64,000 nucleotides of DNA from Planococcus liqunii (lineage in GTDB: Bacteria > Bacillota > Bacilli > Bacillales_A > Planococcaceae). Location of the stretch: contig NZ_CP129238.1 in assembly GCF_030413595.1 (NCBI RefSeq), positions 1,488,001 through 1,552,000 on the forward strand, in the 5' to 3' direction. Of this stretch, positions 54,234 to 63,219 are shown one piece after another. The notes under the pieces are model-generated. The model made no database searches, was not told the origin of the DNA, and saw nothing but the letters and a program-made list of their open reading frames with translations. Both the position numbers and the translations under genes were made by a program. Each line of letters begins with the position of its first letter. Position 1 is the stretch's first letter.

Positions 54234-55280
54234 ATGAATACAACTCTGAATTATATAGACTCTGTTTTAACTGCAGCCATTGAGATGAAAGTATCGGATG
54301 TCCACATGACGACCGGCATTCCGCCGGTTTTCCGGATGCATGGCTCGCTTAAACAATACGGAGAAGAACGATTGATGCCAGAAATGACAAAGGAGATCGC
54401 CCGGGAATTGATGCCGGAATCGCTGTGGGAAACCTTCTTGGAAAAAGGCGAGATGGATTATTCATATTCCATTCCCGGCATTTCCCGCTTCCGGGTTAAC
54501 TCATTCCATCAGCGTGGATCGATTTCCCACGCATTCCGTGCAATTCCCATGAAAATCCCGACCATTGAAGATTTGAATATGCCGGATACGTTGAAGCGGT
54601 TGTCAGAAACGCATCAAGGTTTGATCTTGGTGACCGGTCCAACCGGTTCCGGGAAATCGACGACACTGGCAGCGATGATTCGCTATATGAACGAGCATTT
54701 AACCAAACACATTATTACTTTAGAAGACCCGATTGAGTATATGCATAGACATGGAACGTCCATCATCGATCAAAGGGAAGTCGGGTTTGACACGAAGTCA
54801 TTCGCCAATGGCTTGCGCGCGGCTCTCCGTCAAGATCCCGATGTCATCCTTGTTGGGGAAATGCGGGATTTAGAAACCATTACAACGGCCATTACCGCAG
54901 CCGAAACAGGCCACTTGGTCATGGGGACGCTCCATACTTCGAGTGCGGCATCTACAGTGGAACGGATCATTGACGTATTTCCTCCAAACCAGCATGCTCA
55001 AATACGGACGCAACTTGGCGGAATATTAAAAGCGGTTATTTCCCAACGCTTGCTTCCGACAGCTGATGGAAAAGGGCGAGTTGCCGCCACTGAGATTCTA
55101 ATCAACAATCCGGCGATTGCCAACTTGATCCGTACGGAGAAAGTGCATCAAATACCAAACGTCATATTAACGAATCGTTCAGCCGGTATGCACATGATGT
55201 CGACGTCCGTGCAGGAATTGTTGAAAAAGGGAGTCATTTCTCGTCAAATTGCGCAACCATTCCTGGTAGGTGAAGACTAA
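54234..55280 (+). CDS. pilT: Type IV pilus retraction ATPase PilT
   Basis: This 348-residue protein lacks the N-terminal PilB domain and has Walker A GPTGSGKS (135-142), the ITLEDPIEYMHRH Asp box, Walker B RQDPDVILVGEMRDLETI, and TGHLVMGTLHTSSA. A PilT-type N-terminus (VLTAAIEMKVSDVHMTTGIPPVFRMHGSL) supports retraction rather than extension. It begins 3 bp after the pilB stop without an evident ribosome site, indicating translational coupling. ComG competence operons lack this gene, so its presence implies pilus retraction. Confidence 0.94.
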   Translation: MNTTLNYIDSVLTAAIEMKVSDVHMTTGIPPVFRMHGSLKQYGEERLMPEMTKEIARELMPESLWETFLEKGEMDYSYSIPGISRFRVNSFHQRGSISHAFRAIPMKIPTIEDLNMPDTLKRLSETHQGLILVTGPTGSGKSTTLAAMIRYMNEHLTKHIITLEDPIEYMHRHGTSIIDQREVGFDTKSFANGLRAALRQDPDVILVGEMRDLETITTAITAAETGHLVMGTLHTSSAASTVERIIDVFPPNQHAQIRTQLGGILKAVISQRLLPTADGKGRVAATEILINNPAIANLIRTEKVHQIPNVILTNRSAGMHMMSTSVQELLKKGVISRQIAQPFLVGED

Positions 55281-55281
55281 T

Positions 55282-56493
55282 ATGGCCAGTTTTAAATATG
55301 AAGGACGAGACCGGAAAAAAATACGCTCTGGCGTTATTGTAGCGGATAATCGCCGCTCGGCCGTTGAAAAGCTTCGGGACGAAGGGGTCCGTGTCATCGA
55401 TATACGGGAAGTGCCAACTTCAACGCTTCAAAAAGATATTTCTTTCGGAGCGCCGGTTAAACGCGATCAGTTTATCATGTTCTTACGCCAATTCTCGACC
55501 TTGATGCGTGCAGGGGTAACCATAGTGGATGCCGTAAAAATCTTGTCTCAGCAAGTCGAATCAAAAGCATTGCGCAAAACCTTAAGTGAAATAAACGAAG
55601 AACTGCGAAAAGGGAATCCCTTGTCCAGTTCTCTCGCCAAATACCCAAAAATCTTTGAACCCCTGACCATTAACTTGGTCCGGGCGGGAGAACTGTCCGG
55701 AACAATTGACGAATCGCTCGACCGATTGGCGACCCATTACGACAAGGCGTATCAGACGCGGCAAAAAGTGATTTCGGCGATGTCTTATCCGGTGATTGTT
55801 GGCGTTTTGGCAATTGGCGTAATCATTTTCCTGCTGTCATCAATCGTGCCGATGTTTGCGGAGATGTTTGAAGGTATGGGGAACGAACTGCCGCTGCTGA
55901 CGCAAGTCGTCATGGGAGCGAGTGATTTCGTCAAAGTGTATTGGTACTTGATCGTCTTGGCCGCACTGTTGTTCGCTGGTGCCATCTGGCTGATGAAGCG
56001 GAACGAAAAAGGAACGTTGATCTTGGATACGATCATGCTTCGCATCCCGATTTTTGGAAAGATGTTAAAAAAATCGGCATTGGCCCGGATGACACGGACT
56101 TTGAGTTCGTTATTTTCGAGTTCCGTGCCGATCCTGCAGGCCATGACGATGACTGAAAAAGTCGTCGGCAACGCCGTCATGTCCAAAGTCATTCTGGCGT
56201 CCCGGGATTCCTTGGAACGCGGAGGGTCTTTAACCGAACCGATGAAAAACCATTGGGCATTCCCGCCGCTCATTCCACACATGATTTCGATTGGCGAACA
56301 GACCGGTTCACTGGATCATATGCTGGCGAAAGTAGCGGAGTTTTACGAGAAAGAAGTAGAAGCGGAAACCGACCGGTTAAAAGCGCTTATTGAACCATTA
56401 ATGATTGTGGTTCTTGCCGCTCTAGTTGGGACTATAATCCTATCTATTATGTTGCCGATGTTTGATATGTTCCAAAACGTGGATCAAATGTAG
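55282..56493 (+). CDS. pilC: Type IV pilus inner-membrane platform protein PilC
   Basis: This 403-residue GspF/PilC protein has two duplicated cytoplasmic domains (LRQFSTLMRAGVTIVDAVKILSQQ and MTRTLSSLFSSSVPILQAMTMTEKV). Membrane helices are at about residues 165-190, 215-235 and 370-395. It couples the ATPases to pilin insertion. The ATG at 55282 is 8 bases after AGGTGA; the GTG at 55270 overlaps that site. It overlaps the end of pilT closely in space (1 bp gap). Confidence 0.94.
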   Translation: MASFKYEGRDRKKIRSGVIVADNRRSAVEKLRDEGVRVIDIREVPTSTLQKDISFGAPVKRDQFIMFLRQFSTLMRAGVTIVDAVKILSQQVESKALRKTLSEINEELRKGNPLSSSLAKYPKIFEPLTINLVRAGELSGTIDESLDRLATHYDKAYQTRQKVISAMSYPVIVGVLAIGVIIFLLSSIVPMFAEMFEGMGNELPLLTQVVMGASDFVKVYWYLIVLAALLFAGAIWLMKRNEKGTLILDTIMLRIPIFGKMLKKSALARMTRTLSSLFSSSVPILQAMTMTEKVVGNAVMSKVILASRDSLERGGSLTEPMKNHWAFPPLIPHMISIGEQTGSLDHMLAKVAEFYEKEVEAETDRLKALIEPLMIVVLAALVGTIILSIMLPMFDMFQNVDQM

Positions 56494-56546
56494 GCATAAA
56501 TAACAAAAATAATTGAAATAAATTCTAAAAAACATGAAAAATGCTA

Positions 56547-56574
56547 TTGCGCAATTTGTGACTTTGGTTATAAT
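56547..56574 (+). promoter_or_regulatory. Promoter of pilA
   Basis: TTGCGC (56547-56552), a 16-bp spacer and a perfect TATAAT (56569-56574). It gives the major pilin its own transcription start, as expected for an abundant product. Confidence 0.7.
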
Positions 56575-56624
56575 TAAGGTGTACTCAAAGTAGTGCTAAA
56601 ATGTAAAATACAGGGGGAAAGAAA

Positions 56625-57080
56625 ATGAAGAAATTTCTTCAGAAGAAGTTAAAAGAACAAAAAGGGATGACGTTGATCGAGCTTTTGGCAGTTATCGTTA
56701 TTATCGCAATTATCGCAGCGATTGCTATTCCAGCAATTGGGAATATTATTGATAATAGTAGAGAGAAAGCAGCGGTATCAGATGCGCAAATGGTATTGTC
56801 TGCCGGTAATTTATTCTTTACAGAGAATGGTACGCCAGAAAATGGAACAGCAAACATTGCGGTGGCAGCTGACGGTACAAAATCAGGCACATTAGTTCCT
56901 TTTATTGATGATGCTGGTAATATTACTACAGCAACAGTAAAGAAATTAACAGCAGGGAATCAAATTACAGCTACAGTAGTAACAGATCAAGGCACATACC
57001 AGTTTAATAATATGACTAATAATGCATTAGCAAATATTACTGATGCTCAGTTAACAGCTGCCTTTACTGCAAAACCTTAA
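56625..57080 (+). CDS. pilA: Major type IV pilin
   Basis: This 151-residue prepilin has leader MKKFLQKKLKEQKG and the canonical G/MTLIELLAVIVIIAIIAAIAIPAIG, cut to a 137-residue mature pilin with Glu at +5. The head is small and rich in Thr, Asn and Ala and has no cysteines, so the usual disulfide loop of Gram-negative pilins is absent. It has its own promoter and a CAGGGGGAAAG ribosome site. Major-pilin status is inferred from promoter, size and the perfect signal. Confidence 0.92.
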   Translation: MKKFLQKKLKEQKGMTLIELLAVIVIIAIIAAIAIPAIGNIIDNSREKAAVSDAQMVLSAGNLFFTENGTPENGTANIAVAADGTKSGTLVPFIDDAGNITTATVKKLTAGNQITATVVTDQGTYQFNNMTNNALANITDAQLTAAFTAKP

Positions 57081-57110
57081 AAATAATTAAACTTATCAGG
57101 AGCTGAAAAA

Positions 57111-58049
57111 ATGGCCTTATCGTTTTTATCGAGAAAAGCGCGAGTCGCGACCATAACTATAGAAGAAGACGCGATTCGTCATGTCGATCTGAAATCCCAT
57201 TCTCCACTTCAACTAAACTGTGCGGAAGAGCTTGCTCTTCCTGCCGGCATCATTGAAGACGGGAAAATAATCGACACAGAAGCGCTGGAAGCGATACTCG
57301 ATAAGGCTGTCAATCAGTGGGGTCTCTCTAAGAAGTCAGTCCGATTCCTCGCCCCTGACGAATTCGTTATTATCCGCAAAGTACCTTACCCCGAAGATGT
57401 TGAACCCGATGAGTTGAAAGGCCATTTCTTCATCGAAATCGGTTCAACGCTTTACTTGCCTTTCGAAGATCCCGTCTTTGAAGTGGTACCCTATCATACC
57501 GAAACCGAAGACCCGGAAGTAATCATCATCGCTTCGAAAGAATCGGTCATCCAGGAGTATGAAAATGTTTTGGACCGCGTCAAACTGAAAGCGGTCGTCG
57601 CAGACATCACGCCGCTAGCATTATATCGGTTGGCATATCTGCAGCATGACTTTACTGAAGATGAACATGTCATGCTGATTGATTTGCAATCACAAAAAAT
57701 GACGATTTCCGTATTTCATGAACACTTCCCGCTATTCATGCGGCCGGTTGATTTGGAACTAAGTTCAATAATTTCTGAAGATCCGAACGAGATTTTGGAT
57801 GTGATTGAAGAGGAGTCCGAAAAGCTTGCGAACTTTTATAGTTTTAATATGAATGGTGGCGACCTCGGCATTACGAAAGTGATTTTTAACGGCGAATCGG
57901 CCGATTGGGACGCACTTCAAGCACGATTGGAAGAGCGTTTTTCTTTGCCGGTCTTGCCGGTTGTACTTGATGCTATTCCGTCTGATGATTCGGATGATGT
58001 ACCCGGACGTTTTAACCGCGCCATCGGTCTTGCGCTGAAAGAGGTGTGA
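57111..58049 (+). CDS. pilM: Type IV pilus assembly protein PilM
   Basis: This 312-residue actin-like protein is the cytoplasmic part of the PilMNO alignment complex. Family features include VATITIEEDAIRHVDLKS, VRFLAPDEFVIIRKVPYPEDVEPDELKGHFFIEIGSTLYLPFEDPVFE and the nucleotide-fold strand VMLIDLQSQKMTISVF. It is shorter than Gram-negative PilM at the C-terminus. It is followed 3 bp later by pilN, so they are cotranscribed. Confidence 0.85.
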   Translation: MALSFLSRKARVATITIEEDAIRHVDLKSHSPLQLNCAEELALPAGIIEDGKIIDTEALEAILDKAVNQWGLSKKSVRFLAPDEFVIIRKVPYPEDVEPDELKGHFFIEIGSTLYLPFEDPVFEVVPYHTETEDPEVIIIASKESVIQEYENVLDRVKLKAVVADITPLALYRLAYLQHDFTEDEHVMLIDLQSQKMTISVFHEHFPLFMRPVDLELSSIISEDPNEILDVIEEESEKLANFYSFNMNGGDLGITKVIFNGESADWDALQARLEERFSLPVLPVVLDAIPSDDSDDVPGRFNRAIGLALKEV

Positions 58050-58052
58050 TCC

Positions 58053-58886
58053 ATGTTAGTCGATATTAACTTATTGCCGCAGAAAGAGCGGGACCGTCCC
58101 GCTTTTCTTATCGCGGCAATTGCGATTTTGTTATTGGCTGTCATCTTATGGGCAGTTTTTGCATTTCTGGCGAGTGCCAACGAAAAAGAAGGTGCTGAAC
58201 TCGCGGCCCAATCGGTACAAGTTGCAGCTGAACAAACAGCAATCCGTGAGCAGCTGGAAGCGAAGCAAGGCATGAACGAAGAGCAGCAATTGAAAGTGAC
58301 GGTTGACTGGGCGGAAAGTTATCAATTTGATACTTTGCCTTTGTTAAGTGATTTAGTATCGAAACTACCTGAACGTGGCTTTTTTGATAGCTTTACCTAT
58401 ACAGGCTTGGACCAAGCGGTATTGGTGGTGCAATTCGATACCGCACGGGAAGCAGCGTTTTACTTAGCGCAGTTAAAGACTTCTGAATTGCTGACATCCG
58501 CAACTTTGGATTCTGTTGCTCAGGAAGAGTTGGAAGAAACGGAAACGGTGACTGAGGGAGAAACTGCTGTAGTGGTAGAGAAAGATGAAGATGCGGTAAT
58601 CGAAAATCCCCGTTACCTTGCTACTTATACATTGATTTTCGTCGATGATCGAATTCCGGCAGAAGTGGTCGAAGGCGAAGTGCCTCCAGAGGGCACTGCT
58701 GAACAACCTGTAGAGGAAGCGCCTCCAGTCGAAGAAGTGCCAGCAGAAACTCCTGCAACGAAGACACCTGCAGAAGCACCGGCAGATGGAACAACAGAAA
58801 CACCAGCGACTGATACGGAAGTTAACGTTGACGTCAATGAAGAAACGCCTGTCACTCCAGAAGGAACGGAGGGAACTGGCCAATGA
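58053..58886 (+). CDS. pilN: Type IV pilus assembly protein PilN-like
   Basis: This 277-residue protein has the diagnostic N-terminus MLVDINLLPQKERDRP, the PilM-binding INLLP motif. One membrane helix follows (AFLIAAIAILLLAVILWAVFAFLA), then a coiled coil and a ferredoxin-like domain. The last 70 residues are an acidic, proline-rich low-complexity tail (PVEEAPPVEEVPAETPATKTPAE, then EVNVDVNEE). That tail is not typical of PilN. It overlaps pilO by 4 bp. Confidence 0.85.
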   Translation: MLVDINLLPQKERDRPAFLIAAIAILLLAVILWAVFAFLASANEKEGAELAAQSVQVAAEQTAIREQLEAKQGMNEEQQLKVTVDWAESYQFDTLPLLSDLVSKLPERGFFDSFTYTGLDQAVLVVQFDTAREAAFYLAQLKTSELLTSATLDSVAQEELEETETVTEGETAVVVEKDEDAVIENPRYLATYTLIFVDDRIPAEVVEGEVPPEGTAEQPVEEAPPVEEVPAETPATKTPAEAPADGTTETPATDTEVNVDVNEETPVTPEGTEGTGQ

Positions 58887-59638
58887 GCAGCTTAACGAAA
58901 AGCCAGAAAGAAAAAGCGCTGATTGTTTTAGCGGTTGTTTTTTTACTAGCACTCGGAGCCTATTCTTACTTTATGGTTTATGCACCGGCTAAGGACGCCC
59001 GATTGCAGGCGGAACAAACTTTAAGTTCAGAACGCGACGTATTAATTGCGCTTCAGACACAGTTAAAAGATCTTCCGGAAGGTGAAAAAATCAGCACAAG
59101 TGAATTGCAGCAAAAAGTGTCGATCGAACCTTTGTCGGAATTGTTGGTGCTGCAAATCGAACAAGCTGAACTGCTTTCAAATTCACTATTGACTGATATT
59201 ACAATTGTCGAAGAACCAGTGACTTTGCCGGTTCCGGTTGAAGGATTGGAAAATCTCCAGCAAGTGAAAACGACCGTTACGTTTGAAACGGCTGATTACA
59301 AAGGCATTACAACGTTTATCAAAGAAATTGAGTCGATGGACCGCATTCTTGTGATAGACTCGATCGACTTCGGAGCGAACGACGAAGTGACGACGTTGGA
59401 AGCGGAAAAAGAACTACTCGATGTAATATTGAGCTTTTCCGCATATTTCCGTCCAGACTTGATCGCATTAACTGATACGCTGCCAAAAGTGGATGCGCCG
59501 CAACCAGCGGGCAAGATGAATCCTTTGCCGCAAAACGACGGCACGAGTTTAGTGGAAGAAGAAGCAGTAGTTGCTCCTGAAGACGCTGCAGATGTTGACG
59601 TTAACGTCGAAGTCAATGTTGAAGCCGACGGCCAGTAA
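58883..59638 (+). CDS. pilO: Type IV pilus assembly protein PilO-like
   Basis: This 251-residue protein has one N-terminal membrane helix (EKALIVLAVVFLLALGAYSYFMV), a coiled coil and a predicted ferredoxin-like domain. That is the PilO plan, supported by position after pilN. It also ends in an acidic tail, DAADVDVNVEVNVEADGQ, similar in style to the PilN tail. The start is fixed by the ATGA overlap. A terminator follows 13 bp after the stop. Confidence 0.8.
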   Translation: MSSLTKSQKEKALIVLAVVFLLALGAYSYFMVYAPAKDARLQAEQTLSSERDVLIALQTQLKDLPEGEKISTSELQQKVSIEPLSELLVLQIEQAELLSNSLLTDITIVEEPVTLPVPVEGLENLQQVKTTVTFETADYKGITTFIKEIESMDRILVIDSIDFGANDEVTTLEAEKELLDVILSFSAYFRPDLIALTDTLPKVDAPQPAGKMNPLPQNDGTSLVEEEAVVAPEDAADVDVNVEVNVEADGQ

Positions 59639-59651
59639 GAAGGAAATACCC

Positions 59652-59683
59652 AAAGAGAAATCATTGTGATTTCTCTTTTTGCT
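59652..59683 (+). terminator. Rho-independent terminator of the pil operon
   Basis: AAAGAGAAATC and GATTTCTCTTT form an 11-bp stem, followed by T residues. Confidence 0.88.
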
Positions 59684-59714
59684 TTAAAAAATTTCAAACG
59701 TGAAGAGGGTTTCT

Positions 59715-60470
59715 ATGTTCATTACCTATACAGCATTCTTTTCAATATTCGGGCTGGTGTTCGGTTCGTTCTATAATGTAGTCGGCTTGCGCGTGCCAAA
59801 AAACGAATCGATTGCCTTTCCGCCGTCCCATTGCACGAAATGCGACCGGCAGTTGACGGCTCTTGATTTGGTGCCGGTATTTTCGTATTTGTTCCTGTGG
59901 GGGCGCTGCCGTTCGTGCGGCGAAAAGATCCACTGGGTCTACCCGCTGATGGAAGCCATCACTGCAGCGTTGTTTGCCATTTCGTTTTGGCAGTTAGGCT
60001 TCCAGCCTGAACTGGTTGTGGCGTTGATCTTTGTTTCGTTGCTCGTCATCATCACGGTGTCGGATATTGCGTATATGTTGATACCGGATAAAGTGTTGCT
60101 GCCGGTCGGGATTGTTTTACTTGCATTGCGGTTGTTCATTCCGCTTGATCCATGGTGGGACGCTCTGCTCGGAGCGGCTGCCGGGTTCGGCATTCTGTTG
60201 CTGATTGCCATCGTCTCGAAAGGCGGTATGGGCGGCGGCGACATCAAATTGTTTTTCGTTATTGGACTGGTGCTCGGTACAAGTGGTACTTTAATGACTT
60301 TATTTTTCGCTTCACTGATTGGAGCGATTGCGGGGATTATTCAGTTGCGCGTCCGCAATCAGGACCGCAAGACACCAGTGCCATTCGGGCCGTCCATTGC
60401 ACTTGGTGCTGTCATCACCTATTTCTGGGGCGACGCGATGTTGAATTGGTATATGAATTTCTGGGGATGA
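59715..60470 (+). CDS. pilD: Prepilin leader peptidase/N-methyltransferase PilD (ComC)
   Basis: This 251-residue aspartic peptidase of family A24 cleaves and methylates prepilins. The N-terminal cytoplasmic domain has the four-cysteine zinc site CTKC...CRSC. The two catalytic aspartates are in VSDIAYMLIPD and GMGGGDIKL. About seven or eight membrane helices follow. The ATG at 59715 is used after GAAGAGGGT; the GTG at 59700 overlaps upstream of it. It occupies the position of B. subtilis comC, between folC and maf. Confidence 0.93.
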   Translation: MFITYTAFFSIFGLVFGSFYNVVGLRVPKNESIAFPPSHCTKCDRQLTALDLVPVFSYLFLWGRCRSCGEKIHWVYPLMEAITAALFAISFWQLGFQPELVVALIFVSLLVIITVSDIAYMLIPDKVLLPVGIVLLALRLFIPLDPWWDALLGAAAGFGILLLIAIVSKGGMGGGDIKLFFVIGLVLGTSGTLMTLFFASLIGAIAGIIQLRVRNQDRKTPVPFGPSIALGAVITYFWGDAMLNWYMNFWG

Positions 60471-60494
60471 AGCTGACTGCTTCATCTTTTTTTA
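60466..60494 (+). terminator. Rho-independent terminator of pilD
   Basis: GATGAAGC (60466-60473) and GCTTCATC (60479-60486) form an 8-bp stem followed by T residues; it includes the pilD stop. Confidence 0.85.
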
Positions 60495-60668
60495 TTTGCT
60501 TAAAATATTTTCCCAAACCGCACAGCCAGGCGATTTCTAATCAGGAAAGTATCCAAATCTCATTTTTGAGATCCCGAAACCCGGGCAAAAATTATTTTTG
60601 CGTTTTTGCCTACAATTTTCATCTGCGGCGATTTTCGGTATGATGCTAGAAAAGGGAGGAATTGTTTT

Positions 60669-61280
60669 ATGAGATTTACAGCCAACGCGCCGGTCATCCT
60701 GGCGTCTGCATCACCGCGAAGAAAAGAATTGCTGGAAAGCCTCGGCATCGACTTTTCGATTGTGCCGAGCTTAAAAGAAGAGCCGGATCCATCCAAATTC
60801 CAGACCGCCATGGGCTATGTCATTGAATGTGCCCTGCTGAAAGCGAAAGACGTGGCGAAAAAGCATCCAGAAGCCGTTGTCATCGGCTCAGATACCGTGG
60901 TCGTGCTGGACGGTGAGATCTTGCGCAAGCCACAGAACAAAGAACAGGCTAAAGAATATTTGCGCGAGCTGTCCGGAAAGACGCATGACGTCATCACCGC
61001 TGTCACGATTGTGAAAGGCGGCAGCGAACAGACTTTTCAGGAAATCACCGGCGTGACGTTCTATGACTTGCCGGAAGATTGGATCGAAGCCTATACCAGC
61101 ACCGAAGATCCTTACGACAAAGCAGGCGCGTACGGCATCCAGACCATGTCCGGGTTGTTCGTCCGGAAAATCGACGGCGACTACAACACGGTGGTCGGAT
61201 TTCCGCTGGCAAGCCTGACGCAGAAGTTGATGCTGTCCGGCTATATTTCATTGGAAGGGAGCTGTGTGCATGCAGATTGA
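60669..61280 (+). CDS. maf: Maf-family nucleotide pyrophosphatase
   Basis: This 203-residue protein carries the Maf signature LASASPRRKELLESLG, the VIGSDTVVVLDG and KPQNKEQAKEYLRELSGKTHDVITAV segments, and DPYDKAGAYGIQ. Maf proteins hydrolyse dTTP/UTP or modified nucleotides and affect septation in B. subtilis. The ATG at 60669 follows AAAAGGGAGGAATT. B. subtilis has spoIIB just upstream; here it is missing. Its 3' end overlaps radC by 11 bp. Confidence 0.94.
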   Translation: MRFTANAPVILASASPRRKELLESLGIDFSIVPSLKEEPDPSKFQTAMGYVIECALLKAKDVAKKHPEAVVIGSDTVVVLDGEILRKPQNKEQAKEYLRELSGKTHDVITAVTIVKGGSEQTFQEITGVTFYDLPEDWIEAYTSTEDPYDKAGAYGIQTMSGLFVRKIDGDYNTVVGFPLASLTQKLMLSGYISLEGSCVHAD

Positions 61281-61962
61281 ACAGGCGTTGATGATCCGTG
61301 ATGTCCATGCTGCTGACCGTCCGCGCGAGCGGCTGGTCAGCCAGGGTGCGATGAGCTTGTCGAACCAGGAGCTCATCGCGATCCTGCTCCGTACAGGCAC
61401 CAAACAGGAATCGGTTTTGCATCTTGCGAACCGGGTGCTTCTTTATTTTGAACAAATCCAAGGATTGAAAGATGCAACGATTGAAGAAATGACATCGATC
61501 AAAGGAATTGGCCATGCTAAGGCGGTTCAGCTTCTTGCAGCCGTTGAACTTGGCCGCCGTTTGTCCTCCAAACAAACCGATACGAAATTCACCATCCGTT
61601 CCCCGAAAGATGCCGCTTCGTATTTAATGGCGGACATGACTTCGCTCAAACAAGAACATTTTGTCGTATTGTTCCTCAACATCAAAAACCAGGTCATGCA
61701 CAAGCAAACTATTTTTGTTGGCAGCTTGAATGCCAGCATCGTCCATCCACGCGAAATTTTCCGGGAAGCGGTGCGCCGGTCGTCGGCGTCAATCGTTTGT
61801 GCTCATAACCACCCGTCCGGAAATCCGGCGCCGTCACCGGAAGATATCGCCGTGACAAAACGCTTGATGGAAGCGGGAAGTATCATGGGAATTGAACTAT
61901 TGGACCACATCATCATCGGGGACCATCAGTTTACTTCCTTGAATGAAAAGGGATTTATGTAG
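61270..61962 (+). CDS. radC: RadC/YsxA-family JAB-domain protein
   Basis: This 230-residue protein has an N-terminal helix-hairpin-helix-like region (SIKGIGHAKAVQLLAAVELGRRL) and a C-terminal MPN/JAB metalloprotease-like domain with CAHNHPSGNPAPSPEDIAVTKRL, which has the HxH and Asp zinc ligands. Despite its name, a DNA-repair role has not held up, and the function is unknown. The ATG at 61270 is about 9 bases from GGGAG; the GTG at 61264 is too close. It sits between maf and mreB as usual. Confidence 0.92.
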   Translation: MQIEQALMIRDVHAADRPRERLVSQGAMSLSNQELIAILLRTGTKQESVLHLANRVLLYFEQIQGLKDATIEEMTSIKGIGHAKAVQLLAAVELGRRLSSKQTDTKFTIRSPKDAASYLMADMTSLKQEHFVVLFLNIKNQVMHKQTIFVGSLNASIVHPREIFREAVRRSSASIVCAHNHPSGNPAPSPEDIAVTKRLMEAGSIMGIELLDHIIIGDHQFTSLNEKGFM

Positions 61963-61987
61963 GGCTGTTCCTTTCGGTTTTTATCCG

Positions 61988-62136
61988 CTATAATGAGAGT
62001 TATTGTATCGGCACTGCCACTTTTTTTCTATAATGAGATACCGCAATCCGCAGAGCTTATGCGTTCTGCAGGCTGTTTGTTTATCGAATCGGACTTTGCG
62101 GCCCCATACAATTCCACCTTTTTTAAAAGGTGGGTT
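61988..62136 (+). promoter_or_regulatory. mreB upstream region with duplicated -10 elements and a hairpin
   Basis: CTATAATGAGA occurs twice (61988-61998 and 62028-62038), each containing a perfect TATAAT, so two start sites 40 bp apart are possible. Their -35 boxes are poor. A hairpin with arms CCACCTTTT and AAAAGGTGG follows, about 45 bp before the mreB start. Confidence 0.5.
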
Positions 62137-62176
62137 TATTGGCCGTTAAAGAGCGTTAAAGAAGGGGAGAAAAGAT

Positions 62177-63205
62177 GTGTTTGGAATCGGATCCAGAGAT
62201 GTAGGCATCGATTTAGGTACGGCCAATACATTAGTTTTTATCAAAAATCAAGGCATCGTGCTGCGGGAACCTTCTGTAGTCGCTAAAAATACGAATACGG
62301 GCGATATCGTCGCCGTCGGGGAATACGCGCGCAATATGATTGGCCGCACGCCGGCGTCGATCGTAGCAATCCGCCCGATGAAAGACGGCGTCATTTCAGA
62401 TTTCGATACAACGTCTCTCATGATCCGGCATTATTTGCAGACCGCGCTGAAAACAGCCGGCCGCTCATGGGGCAAACCGAATGTCATGATTTGCGTGCCG
62501 TTTGGCATCACGTCCGTCGAAAAGCGGGCCATTAAAAATGCGGCCAGGCAAGCGGGGGCGCGGGAAGCGTTCACGATTGAAGAGCCGCTTGCTGCAGCCA
62601 TCGGAGCAAATTTGCCGATTTGGGAACCTACTGGCAGTATGGTCGTCGATATTGGTGGCGGAACGACTGAAGTGGCCGTCATTTCGCTTGGCGGCATCGT
62701 TGCCAGCCAATCGGTCCGGATTGCCGGCGATACGCTGGACATTGCCATTATCCACTACATTCGCAAAGCTTATAATGTAACGATCGGTGAGCGCACGGCA
62801 GAGACGATTAAATGGACAATTGGGTCTGCGCGCACTGTTACAGATGCAGAAAAAAATGTTAAAATGGAAATCCGTGGGCGCGATTTGCTGACGGGCTTTC
62901 CGAAAACGATTGAAATCAGTGCTGAAGAAATTGCCGAAGCCGTGAAAGAACCGGTGGCTTCGATACTGGATGCAGTAAAATCTACGCTTGAAATGACGCC
63001 GCCGGAACTCTCCGCGGATTTGATTGAGCGTGGCATCGTCTTGACCGGGGGCGGAGCTTTGCTCAAGAACCTGGACAAACTGATTTCAGACGAAACGAAT
63101 ATGCCGGTGATTGTGGCTGAAAATCCGCTCGATTGCGTCGCGATCGGGACTGGGAAAGCGCTCGACCATATAGAAGATTTTCGATACCAGCAATCACATA
63201 AATAA
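62177..63205 (+). CDS. mreB: Rod shape-determining protein MreB
   Basis: This 342-residue bacterial actin organises lateral cell-wall synthesis. Motifs: phosphate-1 [14 protein letters not shown], phosphate-2 [18 protein letters not shown], and the adenosine site [17 protein letters not shown]. The start is GTG at 62177, after GAAGGGGAGA; an ATG two bases earlier is out of frame. Presence of mreBC implies a rod or a coccoid cell that keeps the elongation machinery. mreC follows 14 bp later. Confidence 0.96.
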   Translation: MFGIGSRDVGIDLGTANTLVFIKNQGIVLREPSVVAKNTNTGDIVAVGEYARNMIGRTPASIVAIRPMKDGVISDFDTTSLMIRHYLQTALKTAGRSWGKPNVMICVPFGITSVEKRAIKNAARQAGAREAFTIEEPLAAAIGANLPIWEPTGSMVVDIGGGTTEVAVISLGGIVASQSVRIAGDTLDIAIIHYIRKAYNVTIGERTAETIKWTIGSARTVTDAEKNVKMEIRGRDLLTGFPKTIEISAEEIAEAVKEPVASILDAVKSTLEMTPPELSADLIERGIVLTGGGALLKNLDKLISDETNMPVIVAENPLDCVAIGTGKALDHIEDFRYQQSHK

Positions 63206-63219
63206 GGAGGATTGCCGCA

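Noticed and set aside
45898..60470. Prophage or integrative element carrying the pilus genes
   Set aside because: No integrase, transposase, attachment repeats or tRNA junction was seen at the borders, although part of the region is more AT-rich than its neighbours.
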